Both the position numbers and the translations under genes were made by a program. The notes under the pieces are model-generated. The model did not search any database. It was not told where the DNA came from and saw only the letters and a program-made list of their open reading frames with translations. Positions 1 through 7,918 of a DNA stretch of 49,924 nucleotides are shown piece by piece. The stretch comes from an uncultured Oscillospiraceae bacterium (GTDB lineage Bacteria; Bacillota; Clostridia; Oscillospirales; Ruminococcaceae), in the NCBI GenBank assembly GCA_934463345.1, contig CAKSJL010000004.1:1-49924 (forward strand). Reading direction: 5' to 3'. Every line of letters begins with the position of its first letter. The first letter of the stretch is position 1.

Positions 1-1
1 G

Positions 2-433
2 GCTGCACAGTCCGGATATGAATATTTTATTTCGGGGCTTGCCAGGGGGGTTGATCTCTGGGCGGCGGCAGCTGTGATTGATATTAAACAGAAGTTTCCA
101 GATATAAAGCTTGTGTGTGCAAAACCTTTTCCTGAGCATGGAGGCAATTTCAAGGGGACAGATCTCTGGAATCTCAACAATGTGCTTGAAAAGGCTGATG
201 ACATTATATGCGTAAGCGGCTGTTATTCAAAGGATTGCTATAGAATGAGAAACTGCTACATGGTGGATAACTCATCTTGCCTTATTGCTGTTGTGGATAA
301 CTATAAAAGCGGAACAGGACAGACTATATCCTATGCCCGTAAAAAAGGACTGGATGTTTCAATAATAAAGGTTTCAGACGTAGTGAATGCGGCAGGCTAT
401 GTTGAAAAGAATAAACAGATTTTATTTGACTGA
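2..433 (+). CDS. SLOG-family (DUF1273/YpsA-like) protein, 5' end missing
   Basis: The reading frame is open from base 2, so the gene began before the window. The visible 143 residues start with a FISGLARGVDLWAA stretch, then FPEHGG and a C-terminal half rich in small alternating strands. This is the pattern of the SLOG/DUF1273 group (YpsA-like, Rossmann fold related to lysine-decarboxylase/DprA-type nucleotide binders). Family members are thought to bind a nucleotide-derived ligand; the true role is not established. A GTG codon at 74 could be mistaken for the start, but the conserved motif lies upstream of it, so the frame certainly extends to the left edge. It ends 146 bases before the next gene and shows no coupling with it. 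Confidence 0.8.
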   Translation, partial: AAQSGYEYFISGLARGVDLWAAAAVIDIKQKFPDIKLVCAKPFPEHGGNFKGTDLWNLNNVLEKADDIICVSGCYSKDCYRMRNCYMVDNSSCLIAVVDNYKSGTGQTISYARKKGLDVSIIKVSDVVNAAGYVEKNKQILFD

Positions 434-578
434 AATCCGCATATATCTCAGAAATCTGCGGACGTCTTAACTGTTTTCAACTCTTTCAACAACGTTTTCA
501 ACATTTTGAATACTGCGTGCCAAAAATGAATGTTTTTCTGACGCATTATTTGTGTATGGACCGAAAGGAGAAAAATAA

Positions 579-1667
579 ATGAAAAAAAAGAAAAAATCAG
601 GAAGTATTGCAATTCCGTTTCTGCTGACATTTCTGATAGCGCTTATTATAATAGGCGGCATTGCAATGATAATTTATGATAAGATCGACAGCGACAATTC
701 CTCACTGCTGACAATGAACAACGAAGCCGGTTCACTTTCTGACAGCGATAGTCATACAATTCTGCTTGTGCTTGATTTAAGCGATACTGTTGACGATTCT
801 TCTGACATCTCGGATGACGATTCGTCTGAAGAGGAGGATGCGGACAGTTCAGAGGAGGAAACCTATGACTGGGAGGTTACTGATGAAGATGAGTCCGACA
901 GCAAGTCATCCTCACAGAAAGCATATACATTTATGATAATGCGCTCAATGCCGGTTCATAAGCAGATAATGTTTATAGGGCTTCCTGAAAATATGCTTGC
1001 CGGAGAAAGTAACAGGTCGCTTACCGAAATTTATAAATCCGGCGGTGCGGCAGAGCTAAAATCCGCAGCTGAATTTTCATTTGATATACCAGTTGACAGG
1101 TATATGGTCTTTGATTCAAAGTCATTCCAAAAGCTTTGCAATATAATGGGCGGTGTTAATTTTGCCGTTCCGGGAAATATAGAGGGCTTTAAAAAGACTG
1201 ACGGAATGCAGTATCTTTCCCCTGATCAGATTGAAAAGGTTATAAGCTACGGCGGATTCAGCGGCGGAGAGGTTCAGAGAGTTTCAACAGCTGCCTCACT
1301 TATAACTGCAATGACTAATCAGGCAAGCGGCACAAGAATAGCAGATAATCTTGACAATACATTTGAGACATTTGTAAATGCGTGTGATACTGATATTTCA
1401 GCGCTTGATTATCAGCAGGAAAAGTATGCAATTAAGTTTCTTATGAAATACAGTGATCCGAAGGATGATGAAACAGTATCGTCCCGTGCAAAATTCCTGA
1501 CTCCTTCCGGTACACAGACAGCTGACAAATTTGTGCTGGATATATCGTTCATAGATGAGATATCTCAGTATTTTGTTGTTGAAGCAACAAGCGCAGCCGA
1601 ACAGGAAACGCTTCAGCCAATGATTCCGGAAACGGAGAAAGCAAAGGAGAATAATGATGCTCAGTAA
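579..1667 (+). CDS. LCP-like (LytR-CpsA-Psr) membrane-anchored protein
   Basis: A 362-residue protein with a Lys-rich N-terminus, one membrane segment (about residues 12-34), a low-complexity Ser/Asp/Glu region (about 40-112) and an extracytoplasmic domain. That domain keeps LCP-type features: an alternation around TEIYKSGGAAELKSAAEF, then IPVDRYMVFDSKSFQKL and MGGVNFAVP. LCP enzymes transfer lipid-linked polymers to peptidoglycan. Here the usual SIPRDT-type block reads FIGLPENML and lacks its arginine and aspartate, so catalysis is doubtful. The start is supported by AAGGAG ten bases upstream. It overlaps the next gene (TatD) by 14 bases, so it heads an operon of LCP-like, TatD and GH25 genes, which suits a cell-wall role. 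Assignment to LCP is by pattern, not certain. Confidence 0.65.
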   Translation: MKKKKKSGSIAIPFLLTFLIALIIIGGIAMIIYDKIDSDNSSLLTMNNEAGSLSDSDSHTILLVLDLSDTVDDSSDISDDDSSEEEDADSSEEETYDWEVTDEDESDSKSSSQKAYTFMIMRSMPVHKQIMFIGLPENMLAGESNRSLTEIYKSGGAAELKSAAEFSFDIPVDRYMVFDSKSFQKLCNIMGGVNFAVPGNIEGFKKTDGMQYLSPDQIEKVISYGGFSGGEVQRVSTAASLITAMTNQASGTRIADNLDNTFETFVNACDTDISALDYQQEKYAIKFLMKYSDPKDDETVSSRAKFLTPSGTQTADKFVLDISFIDEISQYFVVEATSAAEQETLQPMIPETEKAKENNDAQ

Positions 1668-2436
1668 TATTTTTGATTCTCATGCCCATTATACGGATTC
1701 AGCCTTTGACAGCGACAGGGATGAGCTTTTAGACAGTATTCTTCCGGAAAAAGGTGTATGTAAAATAGTTACAGTCGCATCATCTCTTGGAGATGCAAAA
1801 AAATGTACAGAGCTTGCCGGAAAACATAAAAATGTTTATGCTGCCTGTGGAGTTCATCCGGAAGCAGAAGCGGAAACTCCTGATAATTTTATTGGCGAGC
1901 TTGAAAGTATTATAAGATCATCTTCCAGAGTTAAGGCTCTGGGGGAGATTGGACTTGACTATCATTATGAGAATTATAACAAAGAAAGACAGATAAAACT
2001 TTTTGAAAGCCAGCTTATGCTCGCATCTGAATTAAAACTGCCAGTTATAGTACACTCAAGAAATGCGTCAGAAGATACAATGACGCTTCTAAGGAAATAT
2101 CGTCCGAACGGTGTTGTACATTGTTTTAGCGGTTCTGCTGAAACGGCGGAGGAAATAATTTCGCTTGGAATGCATATAAGTTTTACCGGGGTTTTGACAT
2201 TTAAAAATGCCAAAAAGGCTCTCAGAGCGCTTGAAAGAATTCCGCTTGAAAGACTTATGCTTGAAACTGATTGCCCGTATATGGCTCCTGAGCCTTACAG
2301 AGGACAGCGATGTGACAGCAGTATGATTGCGGAGACAGCGAAAAAGGCAGCGGAGATAAAGAATATCAGTGCGCAGGAAATACTTGATATAACCTGCAAA
2401 AATGCATATAGATTCTTTGGTATAGATAATGAGTAA
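1654..2436 (+). CDS. tatD: TatD family metal-dependent hydrolase (DNase)
   Basis: Full-length (260 residues; the family is about 255-265). It has the metal-binding DSHAHYTD at the N-terminus, GVHPEAE, a KALGEIGLDYHYE stretch, the conserved VIVHSRNA and VVHCFSG histidine motifs, and the C-terminal LETDCPYMAPEP. TatD enzymes are TIM-barrel metallohydrolases with 3'-5' exonuclease activity acting in the cytoplasm. The start could be ATG 1654 or ATG 1657; an AAGGAG sits just upstream in the end of the preceding gene. It overlaps the upstream gene by 14 bases and the downstream lysozyme by 8 bases, so translation is probably coupled. Confidence 0.93.
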   Translation: MMLSNIFDSHAHYTDSAFDSDRDELLDSILPEKGVCKIVTVASSLGDAKKCTELAGKHKNVYAACGVHPEAEAETPDNFIGELESIIRSSSRVKALGEIGLDYHYENYNKERQIKLFESQLMLASELKLPVIVHSRNASEDTMTLLRKYRPNGVVHCFSGSAETAEEIISLGMHISFTGVLTFKNAKKALRALERIPLERLMLETDCPYMAPEPYRGQRCDSSMIAETAKKAAEIKNISAQEILDITCKNAYRFFGIDNE

Positions 2437-3178
2437 GGTCAATCTCAGGAAAAGACATAAACTGTTTTTTGGACTGATTATTTTAACAGCAATATTTTAT
2501 GTAGTAGTTGTTTTGTGGTATAACGGAATAATATGGTTTAACACTCCGTCTAAACGAAAATATCCTGTGAGAGGCGTTGATGTTTCGTCATATCAGGGAA
2601 ATATTAACTGGAAGAAGCTTGAATCTCAGGGAATAAGCTTTGCATTTATAAAGGCAACTGAGGGAAGCGGATATACTGATGAATATTTTTCAGAAAATTA
2701 TAAGAACTCTGCTGAAACCGGAATAAGAGTCGGGGCGTATCATTTTTTCAGCTTTGACAGCGCCGGAAAAACTCAGGCAGAAAATTATATCAGAGCTGTT
2801 CAAAAGCGGGAAAATATGCTTCCGCCGGTAATAGATGTGGAATACTATAACGGAAACGGAATTGATCCTCCGGACGAGGAAACTGCAAGGAGAAATCTTC
2901 ATGAGCTGATCTCAGCCCTAAAGGAGCATTATGGCATGAACCCTGTAATATATGCGACAGACGTTACATATAACAGGTATATAAGTGGAGAGTTCGGGGA
3001 AAATGATATCTGGATAAGAAGTATTTTCACCAGGGCAAAGCTTGATGATGGTAGAGACTGGACATTCTGGCAGTACTGCAACAGAGGACGGCTTGACGGA
3101 TACGACGGAATAGAAAAGTTTATTGACCTGAACGTATTTAACGGTACAGAAGAGGAATTTAAAAATTATTACGGGTGA
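2429..3178 (+). CDS. GH25 lysozyme-like muramidase, membrane anchored
   Basis: 249 residues: a basic N-terminus, one hydrophobic segment (about 12-30), then a GH25 domain with the typical VRGVDVSSYQGNINW start, FAFIKATEG, GAYHFFSF, PPVIDVE (catalytic acidic pair) and FWQYCNRG near the C-terminus. GH25 enzymes hydrolyse the beta-1,4 bond between N-acetylmuramic acid and N-acetylglucosamine. The hydrophobic segment has no clear cleavage site, so the enzyme probably stays attached on the outer face of the membrane. Its start overlaps tatD by 8 bases. The stop codon lies inside an intrinsic terminator, so it closes the operon. A second GH25 gene occurs at 7919-8866. Confidence 0.92.
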   Translation: MSKVNLRKRHKLFFGLIILTAIFYVVVVLWYNGIIWFNTPSKRKYPVRGVDVSSYQGNINWKKLESQGISFAFIKATEGSGYTDEYFSENYKNSAETGIRVGAYHFFSFDSAGKTQAENYIRAVQKRENMLPPVIDVEYYNGNGIDPPDEETARRNLHELISALKEHYGMNPVIYATDVTYNRYISGEFGENDIWIRSIFTRAKLDDGRDWTFWQYCNRGRLDGYDGIEKFIDLNVFNGTEEEFKNYYG

Positions 3179-3200
3179 CCGGTTGGTTACCCGTAATTTT
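3168..3200 (+). terminator. Intrinsic terminator after the LCP-tatD-GH25 operon
   Basis: Inverted repeat ATTACGGGT / ACCCGTAAT with a loop that can itself pair (ACC/GGT), followed by TTTT and then a second T-run. It overlaps the stop codon of the lysozyme gene. Confidence 0.75.
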
Positions 3201-3519
3201 CACGCTTTTTTCTTATTAACATCAGAAAATTTCCATGAAAGTCCTCTATACTATAACCATACCAAAAAGAAAGACAACAAAACATAGTAAGTTGGTATAA
3301 AATATGGTTTACTGTCCGCCTTAAAAGGACAGACAAAAAGTTCCGCCAATATGGCGTTTAAATACATTTTTCATAGAATTTCTGACTTTTCCTCCTTGAA
3401 ATGTTCAGAAATAATGCCGCCTGAAAAAATCAGACGGCATTATTTTTTGCGGTTGAAACCGTTTAAGTATGCGGCATTTTTATTATACTTAACGGTCCGC
3501 AATCAGGATAAGGACTTTT
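3179..3519. other. Intergenic stretch of 341 bases with hairpins, no gene
   Basis: I see no convincing gene here. The stretch holds the right arm of the operon terminator, a short inverted repeat CTGTCC/GGACAG near 3314-3333, a strong hairpin with a T-run at 3413-3448, and a further imperfect inverted repeat at about 3459-3496. The open frame 3351-3560 has no ribosome binding site or recognisable product. Confidence 0.5.
3413..3448 (+). terminator. Bidirectional hairpin, T-run on plus strand
   Basis: AATGCCG(C)CTGA pairs with TCAG-ACGGCATT across an A-rich loop, followed by ATTTTTT on the plus strand. On the minus strand it lies downstream of the DUF378 gene and is followed by a weaker T-rich stretch, so it may terminate that gene. 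Confidence 0.55.
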
Positions 3520-3735
3520 TTATGAGTCTGTCGCTTCCAGCAGCTTGTTGCCCGGTCTGAAAAGCAGCGAAATACACCATATTGCGGAAATTGCAACAAT
3601 AATGTAAATGGCTCTGCTTAAAATGGAATCGCTTCCGCCAAAAAGCCACGCAACAAGATCAAAACGGAAAATGCCGACCAGACCCCAGTTGACTCCGCCG
3701 ATTATCAGCAGAATGAGGGCAATCCTGTCCCACAT
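3520..3735 (-). CDS. DUF378 family small membrane protein
   Basis: A 71-residue protein beginning MWDRIALILLIIGGVNWGLVG, followed by FRFDLVAWLFGG and a second hydrophobic helix ending in CISLLFRP. The GGVNWGLVGxFxFDLVAxLFG pattern is diagnostic of DUF378, a two-helix membrane family of unknown function. The frame is open 38 codons further upstream, but those residues are Asn/Lys-rich and unlike the family. The start at 3735 has GAGGTGG seven bases upstream, so it is preferred. It stands alone on the minus strand. Confidence 0.88.
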   Translation of the reverse strand: MWDRIALILLIIGGVNWGLVGIFRFDLVAWLFGGSDSILSRAIYIIVAISAIWCISLLFRPGNKLLEATDS

Positions 3736-3909
3736 ATCGTCCACCTCGTTTCCAGAACATTTTCTCATGTTCATGATCTTATTATTATCGCTTTTGTTCT
3801 GGTTATTCTGATTTTTTGAAAGAAAAAAATGTAAATATACTGTTTTCATTTTTGAAATATCTTCACTTTAATATCATTGAATTATCACAAACTGACGGCA
3901 TAATATACT

Positions 3910-4040
3910 TGTCGGTTGAAAGACCGGCTGAGGTTAGAAGCAGTTGATAAGATTGTTTTATAATTTCATCTCCTCTAATTATGTCACTCTCTTATTTTTG
4001 CCCCCTTTGTCTTTGGCAGAGGGGGTCCTTTCTTTTTGTT
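3910..4040 (+). ncRNA. Candidate small RNA (about 130 nt), unverified
   Basis: A terminator-like hairpin (CCCCCT 4001-4006 with AGGGGG 4020-4025, then a T-rich tail) stands with no plus-strand gene upstream of it. A weak promoter (TTGAAT 3877-3882, 16 bases, CATAAT 3899-3904) would start a transcript near 3910. The transcript would open with a hairpin, GTCGGT/ACCGGC around TGAAAG, and carry an unpaired CATCTCCTCTAA stretch (about 3967-3978) complementary to Shine-Dalgarno sequences. No known RNA family was recognised. This is inference only. Confidence 0.3.
4001..4040 (+). terminator. Orphan intrinsic terminator
   Basis: CCCCCT / AGGGGG stem with a 13-base loop and a TCCTTTCTTTTTG tail. No annotated plus-strand gene precedes it, which is the main argument for a small RNA. 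Confidence 0.5.
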
Positions 4041-4056
4041 TGATGGATTTTTTTTG

Positions 4057-4085
4057 TTGACATTATTACTGAAACATGTTAAAAT
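4057..4085 (+). promoter_or_regulatory. Promoter of dockerin/BspA-like gene
   Basis: TTGACA (4057-4062), 17-base spacer, TAAAAT (4080-4085). It overlaps the first ATG of the long frame (4076), which shows that translation must start at 4118. Confidence 0.75.
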
Positions 4086-4117
4086 ATAATTACAAAATTA
4101 TATCGGGGGTATGTTTT

Positions 4118-5512
4118 ATGAACTTTAAAAAAAGCTTTTTAGGAATTACAGTAGCAATCGCTGTTATAGCAGGCGCAATTGCTCCGGCTTATACTGTCAG
4201 TGCGGAAGTAAATGAAAATGTCACAGTTTTTTCAGATGAAGCCCAGTCACCGACAGCACTGGATTCAGTCGGTGAATACACATACAGTCTGAAATATAAC
4301 GAAGAAACTCAGCTGACATTTAAGGCACAGGAAACAGGAACGTATGTGTTTAGTGTGTATAGTACACAGAAGGCGTTTGATTTTGTATATTTTTTATATG
4401 AAGATGGTGATCCTATAACTCATTCCTGGGTTTGCGGAAAGGATCCAAGAGAAATTGAGGTTGAGATGACCGCCGGAAGCACGTATTCATTTAAAATTGA
4501 AGGACTTAATGAGAACAATGAGTATGCGGAAGGCGACAGCGCATGGGCAGAGGGCGACAGCGATACGCTTCACATGATGGTGTACAAAAATATTGAAACC
4601 GGAATAAGCATTGATGAAGCAGAGGGCGGAGTAAGCTGCACAGTACCGGCTTACAGTATTCTTAAAATGAAGCTGAATGTACCTGCAACTGACAAATACT
4701 TCTTCGGAACAACTCCGGGAACATCAGTTACTATTTCAAGGAGTGTGGGTGATATAGAATCTTCTACAACCCACTACAGCAGCTTTATAGATAAAATTGA
4801 AGCCGGAACCTATGACGTTTTAATTAAGTCATATAATGAAGAGGACCTTTCTCCTTCTCCGTTTACAGAGGAGACGGAAGTAAATGCAGTTTTTTCAGCC
4901 CTTCCTTATACAGGAGCAATCGGCGATATAACCTTTGAGTTTGATAAGGATTGTAATCTCAGCTTCAGCGGAAGTGGAGAAATGAAGGAACTGGATTCAT
5001 ATCCATGGAATACCTTTGGAAAAACCATGTTTATTTCGACCCTTAAAATCGAATCAGGCATTAAAAGCATTGCAAGCGGCGCATTTGAGGGAATGAGGGG
5101 TATTATATCAGTTTATCTTCCGGAAACAGTTGAAAAGATCGGTGATAACGCATTTTCAGGATCATCGCTTTCAAGTATTACAATAGAGAATCCGGAATGT
5201 GTGATAGGAGAAAACGCTTTACCTGATGAGCTTGTGGAGATTTCGTGCTATAAGGGTTCGACTGCGGATAAATACGCTTCAGAAAAGGGCATCGAGGTTT
5301 ATTATCTTGATTCAGCTGAATTCATTCCGGGCGACATTTCCGGAAACGGCAAAATCGACCTTTATGATGCGATAGAGATCTGCAAGTACATTATGGGAAT
5401 GAGAACCTTTACAGATGATGAAATGGTGGTTGCCGATTATGACGGTAACGGCAAGGTTGATCTTTATGACGCTATAGGTATTGCAAAGGAATTGCTTGGA
5501 AATATAAAGTGA
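4118..5512 (+). CDS. Secreted dockerin protein with BspA-like leucine-rich repeats
   Basis: 464 residues. An N-terminal signal peptide (MNFKKSFLGITVAIAV with cleavage near VSA-EV) is followed by two sandwich-like regions with no family I recognise. Then comes a short BspA-type repeat region (about 290-390: KSIASGAFEGMRGI, VEKIGDNAFSGSSL) and a C-terminal type I dockerin (about 402-464) with two Ca loops, ISGNGKIDLYDA and YDGNGKVDLYDA. Dockerins bind cohesins on scaffoldins, so the protein is probably cellulosomal or cell-surface attached. The function of the N-terminal part is unknown; there is no glycoside hydrolase motif. ATG 4118 is chosen because GGGGGT precedes it and the promoter covers the upstream ATG. 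A terminator follows. Confidence 0.85.
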   Translation: MNFKKSFLGITVAIAVIAGAIAPAYTVSAEVNENVTVFSDEAQSPTALDSVGEYTYSLKYNEETQLTFKAQETGTYVFSVYSTQKAFDFVYFLYEDGDPITHSWVCGKDPREIEVEMTAGSTYSFKIEGLNENNEYAEGDSAWAEGDSDTLHMMVYKNIETGISIDEAEGGVSCTVPAYSILKMKLNVPATDKYFFGTTPGTSVTISRSVGDIESSTTHYSSFIDKIEAGTYDVLIKSYNEEDLSPSPFTEETEVNAVFSALPYTGAIGDITFEFDKDCNLSFSGSGEMKELDSYPWNTFGKTMFISTLKIESGIKSIASGAFEGMRGIISVYLPETVEKIGDNAFSGSSLSSITIENPECVIGENALPDELVEISCYKGSTADKYASEKGIEVYYLDSAEFIPGDISGNGKIDLYDAIEICKYIMGMRTFTDDEMVVADYDGNGKVDLYDAIGIAKELLGNIK

Positions 5513-5520
5513 TAAGTATT

Positions 5521-5544
5521 GAGGCAGGTTTTCCTGCCTCTTTT
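5521..5544 (+). terminator. Intrinsic terminator after dockerin/BspA gene
   Basis: Perfect 8-bp stem GAGGCAGG / CCTGCCTC with a TTTT loop, followed by TTTT. Confidence 0.85.
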
Positions 5545-5558
5545 ACTGAAATAAGTTA

Positions 5559-5672
5559 TAAGAACCTGTCTTCACAAGCGTATGCGCACGTCTTTCCAGC
5601 AAATTTTTCACATAACTGCGTTAAAAATTGTGCTTGGAAATCCGCACACATATCTTGTGAAAACGGGTTCTA
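5559..5672 (-). mobile_element. MITE-like inverted-repeat element, copy A (internally deleted)
   Basis: A 114-bp stretch bounded by TA at both ends, with terminal inverted repeats (AGAACCTGTCTTCACAAG on the left; reverse complement on the right with a mismatch). It is the reverse complement of copy C (47034-47198) over both arms but lacks about 51 bp of the centre. It lies between the terminator of the upstream gene and the ribosome binding site of the GH5 cellulase, so it may form part of that gene's leader. It has no coding capacity. Confidence 0.75.
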
Positions 5673-5696
5673 AGAAAAACAAGGAGATCTGAGGTA

Positions 5697-7850
5697 ATGG
5701 AAGAGAAAAAGAACAGTAAAGCGTTGAAAATAGTGATAGCCGTCATGGCGGTCATTATACTTGCGCTCGGCGGAATCGTTACGGCATTTTTGCTGAAAGA
5801 TGACGATAAAAAGCCGGAAGCGGAATCATCTGTTTCGGAAACAGTTGAAACTACAGAGGAAACAACAACTGCGCCGGTAACTCAGGCACCGACAACAGCC
5901 GCTGAAACAACTGTTGTTACGACAACAACTCATATAAGCTCGAAGGAAACTGTAAGCTTCTCTATGGGCAGTGAAAAGAGTGATATTAATGAAATACTTG
6001 ATTATGACTCCAACAAAAACTACAAAGCAAAACTTACTGATTTTGTCAAAAAAGGCGACAAGATAGATTCCTTTGTTTTTGTTTTCTATGCAGAGGACGG
6101 CTCTTCAAATATTGGAAGCTATAAGGGCGCATGCGGAATATCAGTTGATGACTCCTGCAAGGCGGCTACAGACGAGGGCTGGTATCAGTCCGACAACTTT
6201 GAGATGGACGTTAACAGCGCCTATGTTGAGGTTAAATGGGACGTTCCCGGCGATGTAAAGGACTATGTAAGCATCAGCGACAAGAGCTATATACAGATAG
6301 GCTACTGGTGGGGCGGCGTTCAGAGACTTCGTCTTGCAAGCATAATCTGTAACTACAGCACATCGGCTGAAATTATGGTTGACGGTACAAAAACCGTTGA
6401 GCCGAACAAGACTCTTTCATACGGAAGCGAAAAGGACAAGAAGTTAAATATCCCACTTTCTGATATGATCGGAAAGGACGATGTACCGCAGTATTTCGAG
6501 TTTAAGGTTAAGGCTGATGGTGAGCTTCAGAAATATTCGGGAGCTTTCGGTATTTCAGTTAAGGATTCATGCCCTGACAAGACGGATAAAAACTGGTATC
6601 AGAGCGGAAACATTGCAGTTCTGACCGATTCAGACAGCGCAACTCTTTATTGGCTTGTTCCAGACGAGATCAAGGATTATATTTCTGCCGACGGAGATGT
6701 TATGCTCGGTTACTGGTGGAGCAAACAGGATTCAGTAACGCTTGAATCCGTAACCGTCAAGTACAGCAGCGGTTCTGCTTCGGAAGCTGTGGCGGCAAAT
6801 GCAGATGCTGACAAACCAAAGGAAAAGGAAAACTCTGATTCAAAAAGCTCAGCCGAAATTGTAAAGGATATGAAGATCGGCTGGAATCTTGGAAATACGC
6901 TCGACTGTTATAACGTTGACTGGAATATCAAGGAATCTGAATATGAAACAGCATGGGGCAATCCTATGACCACCAAAAGCATGATTGATACTGTTAAGGC
7001 AGCAGGCTTTAATGCTGTCAGAGTACCAGTTTCATGGAATGACCATGCAAGTGATGACGGAACAATAGACAAGGCATGGCTTGACAGAGTAAATGAGGTT
7101 GTTGATTATGCGATCGACAACGGTATGTATGTTATACTGAATGTACATCATGACGATTATACCTGGCTTAATCCGACAAAGGCAGACAAGGACAAGGTTG
7201 AAAAGAAGCTTGTGAAGATCTGGGAACAGCTTGCTGAACGATTTAAATCATATGACTACCACCTGCTTTTTGAGGGAATGAACGAACCGAGAATTATTGG
7301 TGGTCAGGATGAATGGACATGCGGAACGGCTGAGGAACGTGAGGTAATAAACGATCTTCTTGCAGCGTTTATTGATACTGTAAGGAAATCCGGCGGAAAT
7401 AATTCAGGACGTTCCCTTATTATTACAGCTCATGCAGCAGCTATGGATGAAACAGGAATGAAAGATGTAAGACTTCCGGATGATGAACATATCATCGTAT
7501 CCATTCACTATTATTCACCTTGGGATTTTGCCGGTGCAGAGGATTCAAGATCAGACTGGGGCAGCGATTCTGACAAGAAAGAGCTTGACAAAGGTTTTGA
7601 TCTTATAAAGAAGTACTTTATTGACAAGGGCGTTCCGGCAATAATAGGAGAATGCGGAGCAACAAATAAGGGTAACGATGATGTAAGAGCCGATTATATG
7701 GCATACTACATAAAGGCTGCTAAAAGTCGTGGAATAACCTGTTTTATCTGGGATAATGGTACAAAGGATGAATTCGGACTTCTTGACAGAAGCAATAATT
7801 CATGGTATTTCAAGAAAATTGTAGAATCAGCTGTAAACGCAGCTAAATAA
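5697..7850 (+). CDS. Membrane-anchored GH5 endoglucanase with two tandem CBM-like modules
   Basis: 717 residues: an uncleaved signal-anchor helix (about 9-33), a Thr/Glu-rich linker (about 40-80), two similar carbohydrate-binding-like modules (about 83-222 and 235-360) and a GH5 domain (about 385-717). The modules share AGGISV-like strands, DSC, NWYQS and GYWW motifs and repeat each other. The GH5 domain has MKIGWNLGNTLDC, AVRVPVSW, ILNVHHDD, FEGMNEP with acid/base Glu530, SIHYYSPWDFAG and IIGECG with nucleophile Glu652, close to subfamily 4. It should cut beta-1,4-glucans (cellulose, xyloglucan or mixed glucan). No dockerin is present, so it would stay on the membrane rather than on the scaffoldin. 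The CBM modules resemble those on Ruminococcus GH5 enzymes, but I cannot name a family. No clear promoter was found between copy A of the repeat element and the start. Confidence 0.9.
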   Translation: MEEKKNSKALKIVIAVMAVIILALGGIVTAFLLKDDDKKPEAESSVSETVETTEETTTAPVTQAPTTAAETTVVTTTTHISSKETVSFSMGSEKSDINEILDYDSNKNYKAKLTDFVKKGDKIDSFVFVFYAEDGSSNIGSYKGACGISVDDSCKAATDEGWYQSDNFEMDVNSAYVEVKWDVPGDVKDYVSISDKSYIQIGYWWGGVQRLRLASIICNYSTSAEIMVDGTKTVEPNKTLSYGSEKDKKLNIPLSDMIGKDDVPQYFEFKVKADGELQKYSGAFGISVKDSCPDKTDKNWYQSGNIAVLTDSDSATLYWLVPDEIKDYISADGDVMLGYWWSKQDSVTLESVTVKYSSGSASEAVAANADADKPKEKENSDSKSSAEIVKDMKIGWNLGNTLDCYNVDWNIKESEYETAWGNPMTTKSMIDTVKAAGFNAVRVPVSWNDHASDDGTIDKAWLDRVNEVVDYAIDNGMYVILNVHHDDYTWLNPTKADKDKVEKKLVKIWEQLAERFKSYDYHLLFEGMNEPRIIGGQDEWTCGTAEEREVINDLLAAFIDTVRKSGGNNSGRSLIITAHAAAMDETGMKDVRLPDDEHIIVSIHYYSPWDFAGAEDSRSDWGSDSDKKELDKGFDLIKKYFIDKGVPAIIGECGATNKGNDDVRADYMAYYIKAAKSRGITCFIWDNGTKDEFGLLDRSNNSWYFKKIVESAVNAAK

Positions 7851-7894
7851 AAAACAGCCGGAGCAGATAGCAAAAATCTACTCCGGCTGTTTTA
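7851..7894. terminator. Bidirectional terminator between convergent GH5 and GH25 genes
   Basis: AAAACAGCCGGAG / CTCCGGCTGTTTT, a 13-bp perfect stem with A-run and T-run flanks on both strands, between two converging genes. Confidence 0.9.
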
Positions 7895-7918
7895 TTAACT
7901 AAATACATTGCAATTCAA

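Larger units (their letters stand above)
3736..4117. other. Intergenic stretch of 382 bases with possible small RNA and a promoter
   Basis: Between the divergent DUF378 and dockerin genes. The plus strand carries a possible promoter (3877-3904), a possible small RNA ending in a G/C hairpin with a T-rich tail (4001-4040) and then a good promoter for the dockerin gene (4057-4085). No protein-coding gene is evident. Confidence 0.5.

Noticed and set aside
473..512. Four short TTCAAC-type direct repeats before the LCP-like gene
   Set aside because: They are short and imperfect in AT-rich sequence; no spacing pattern or promoter relation that would support an operator.
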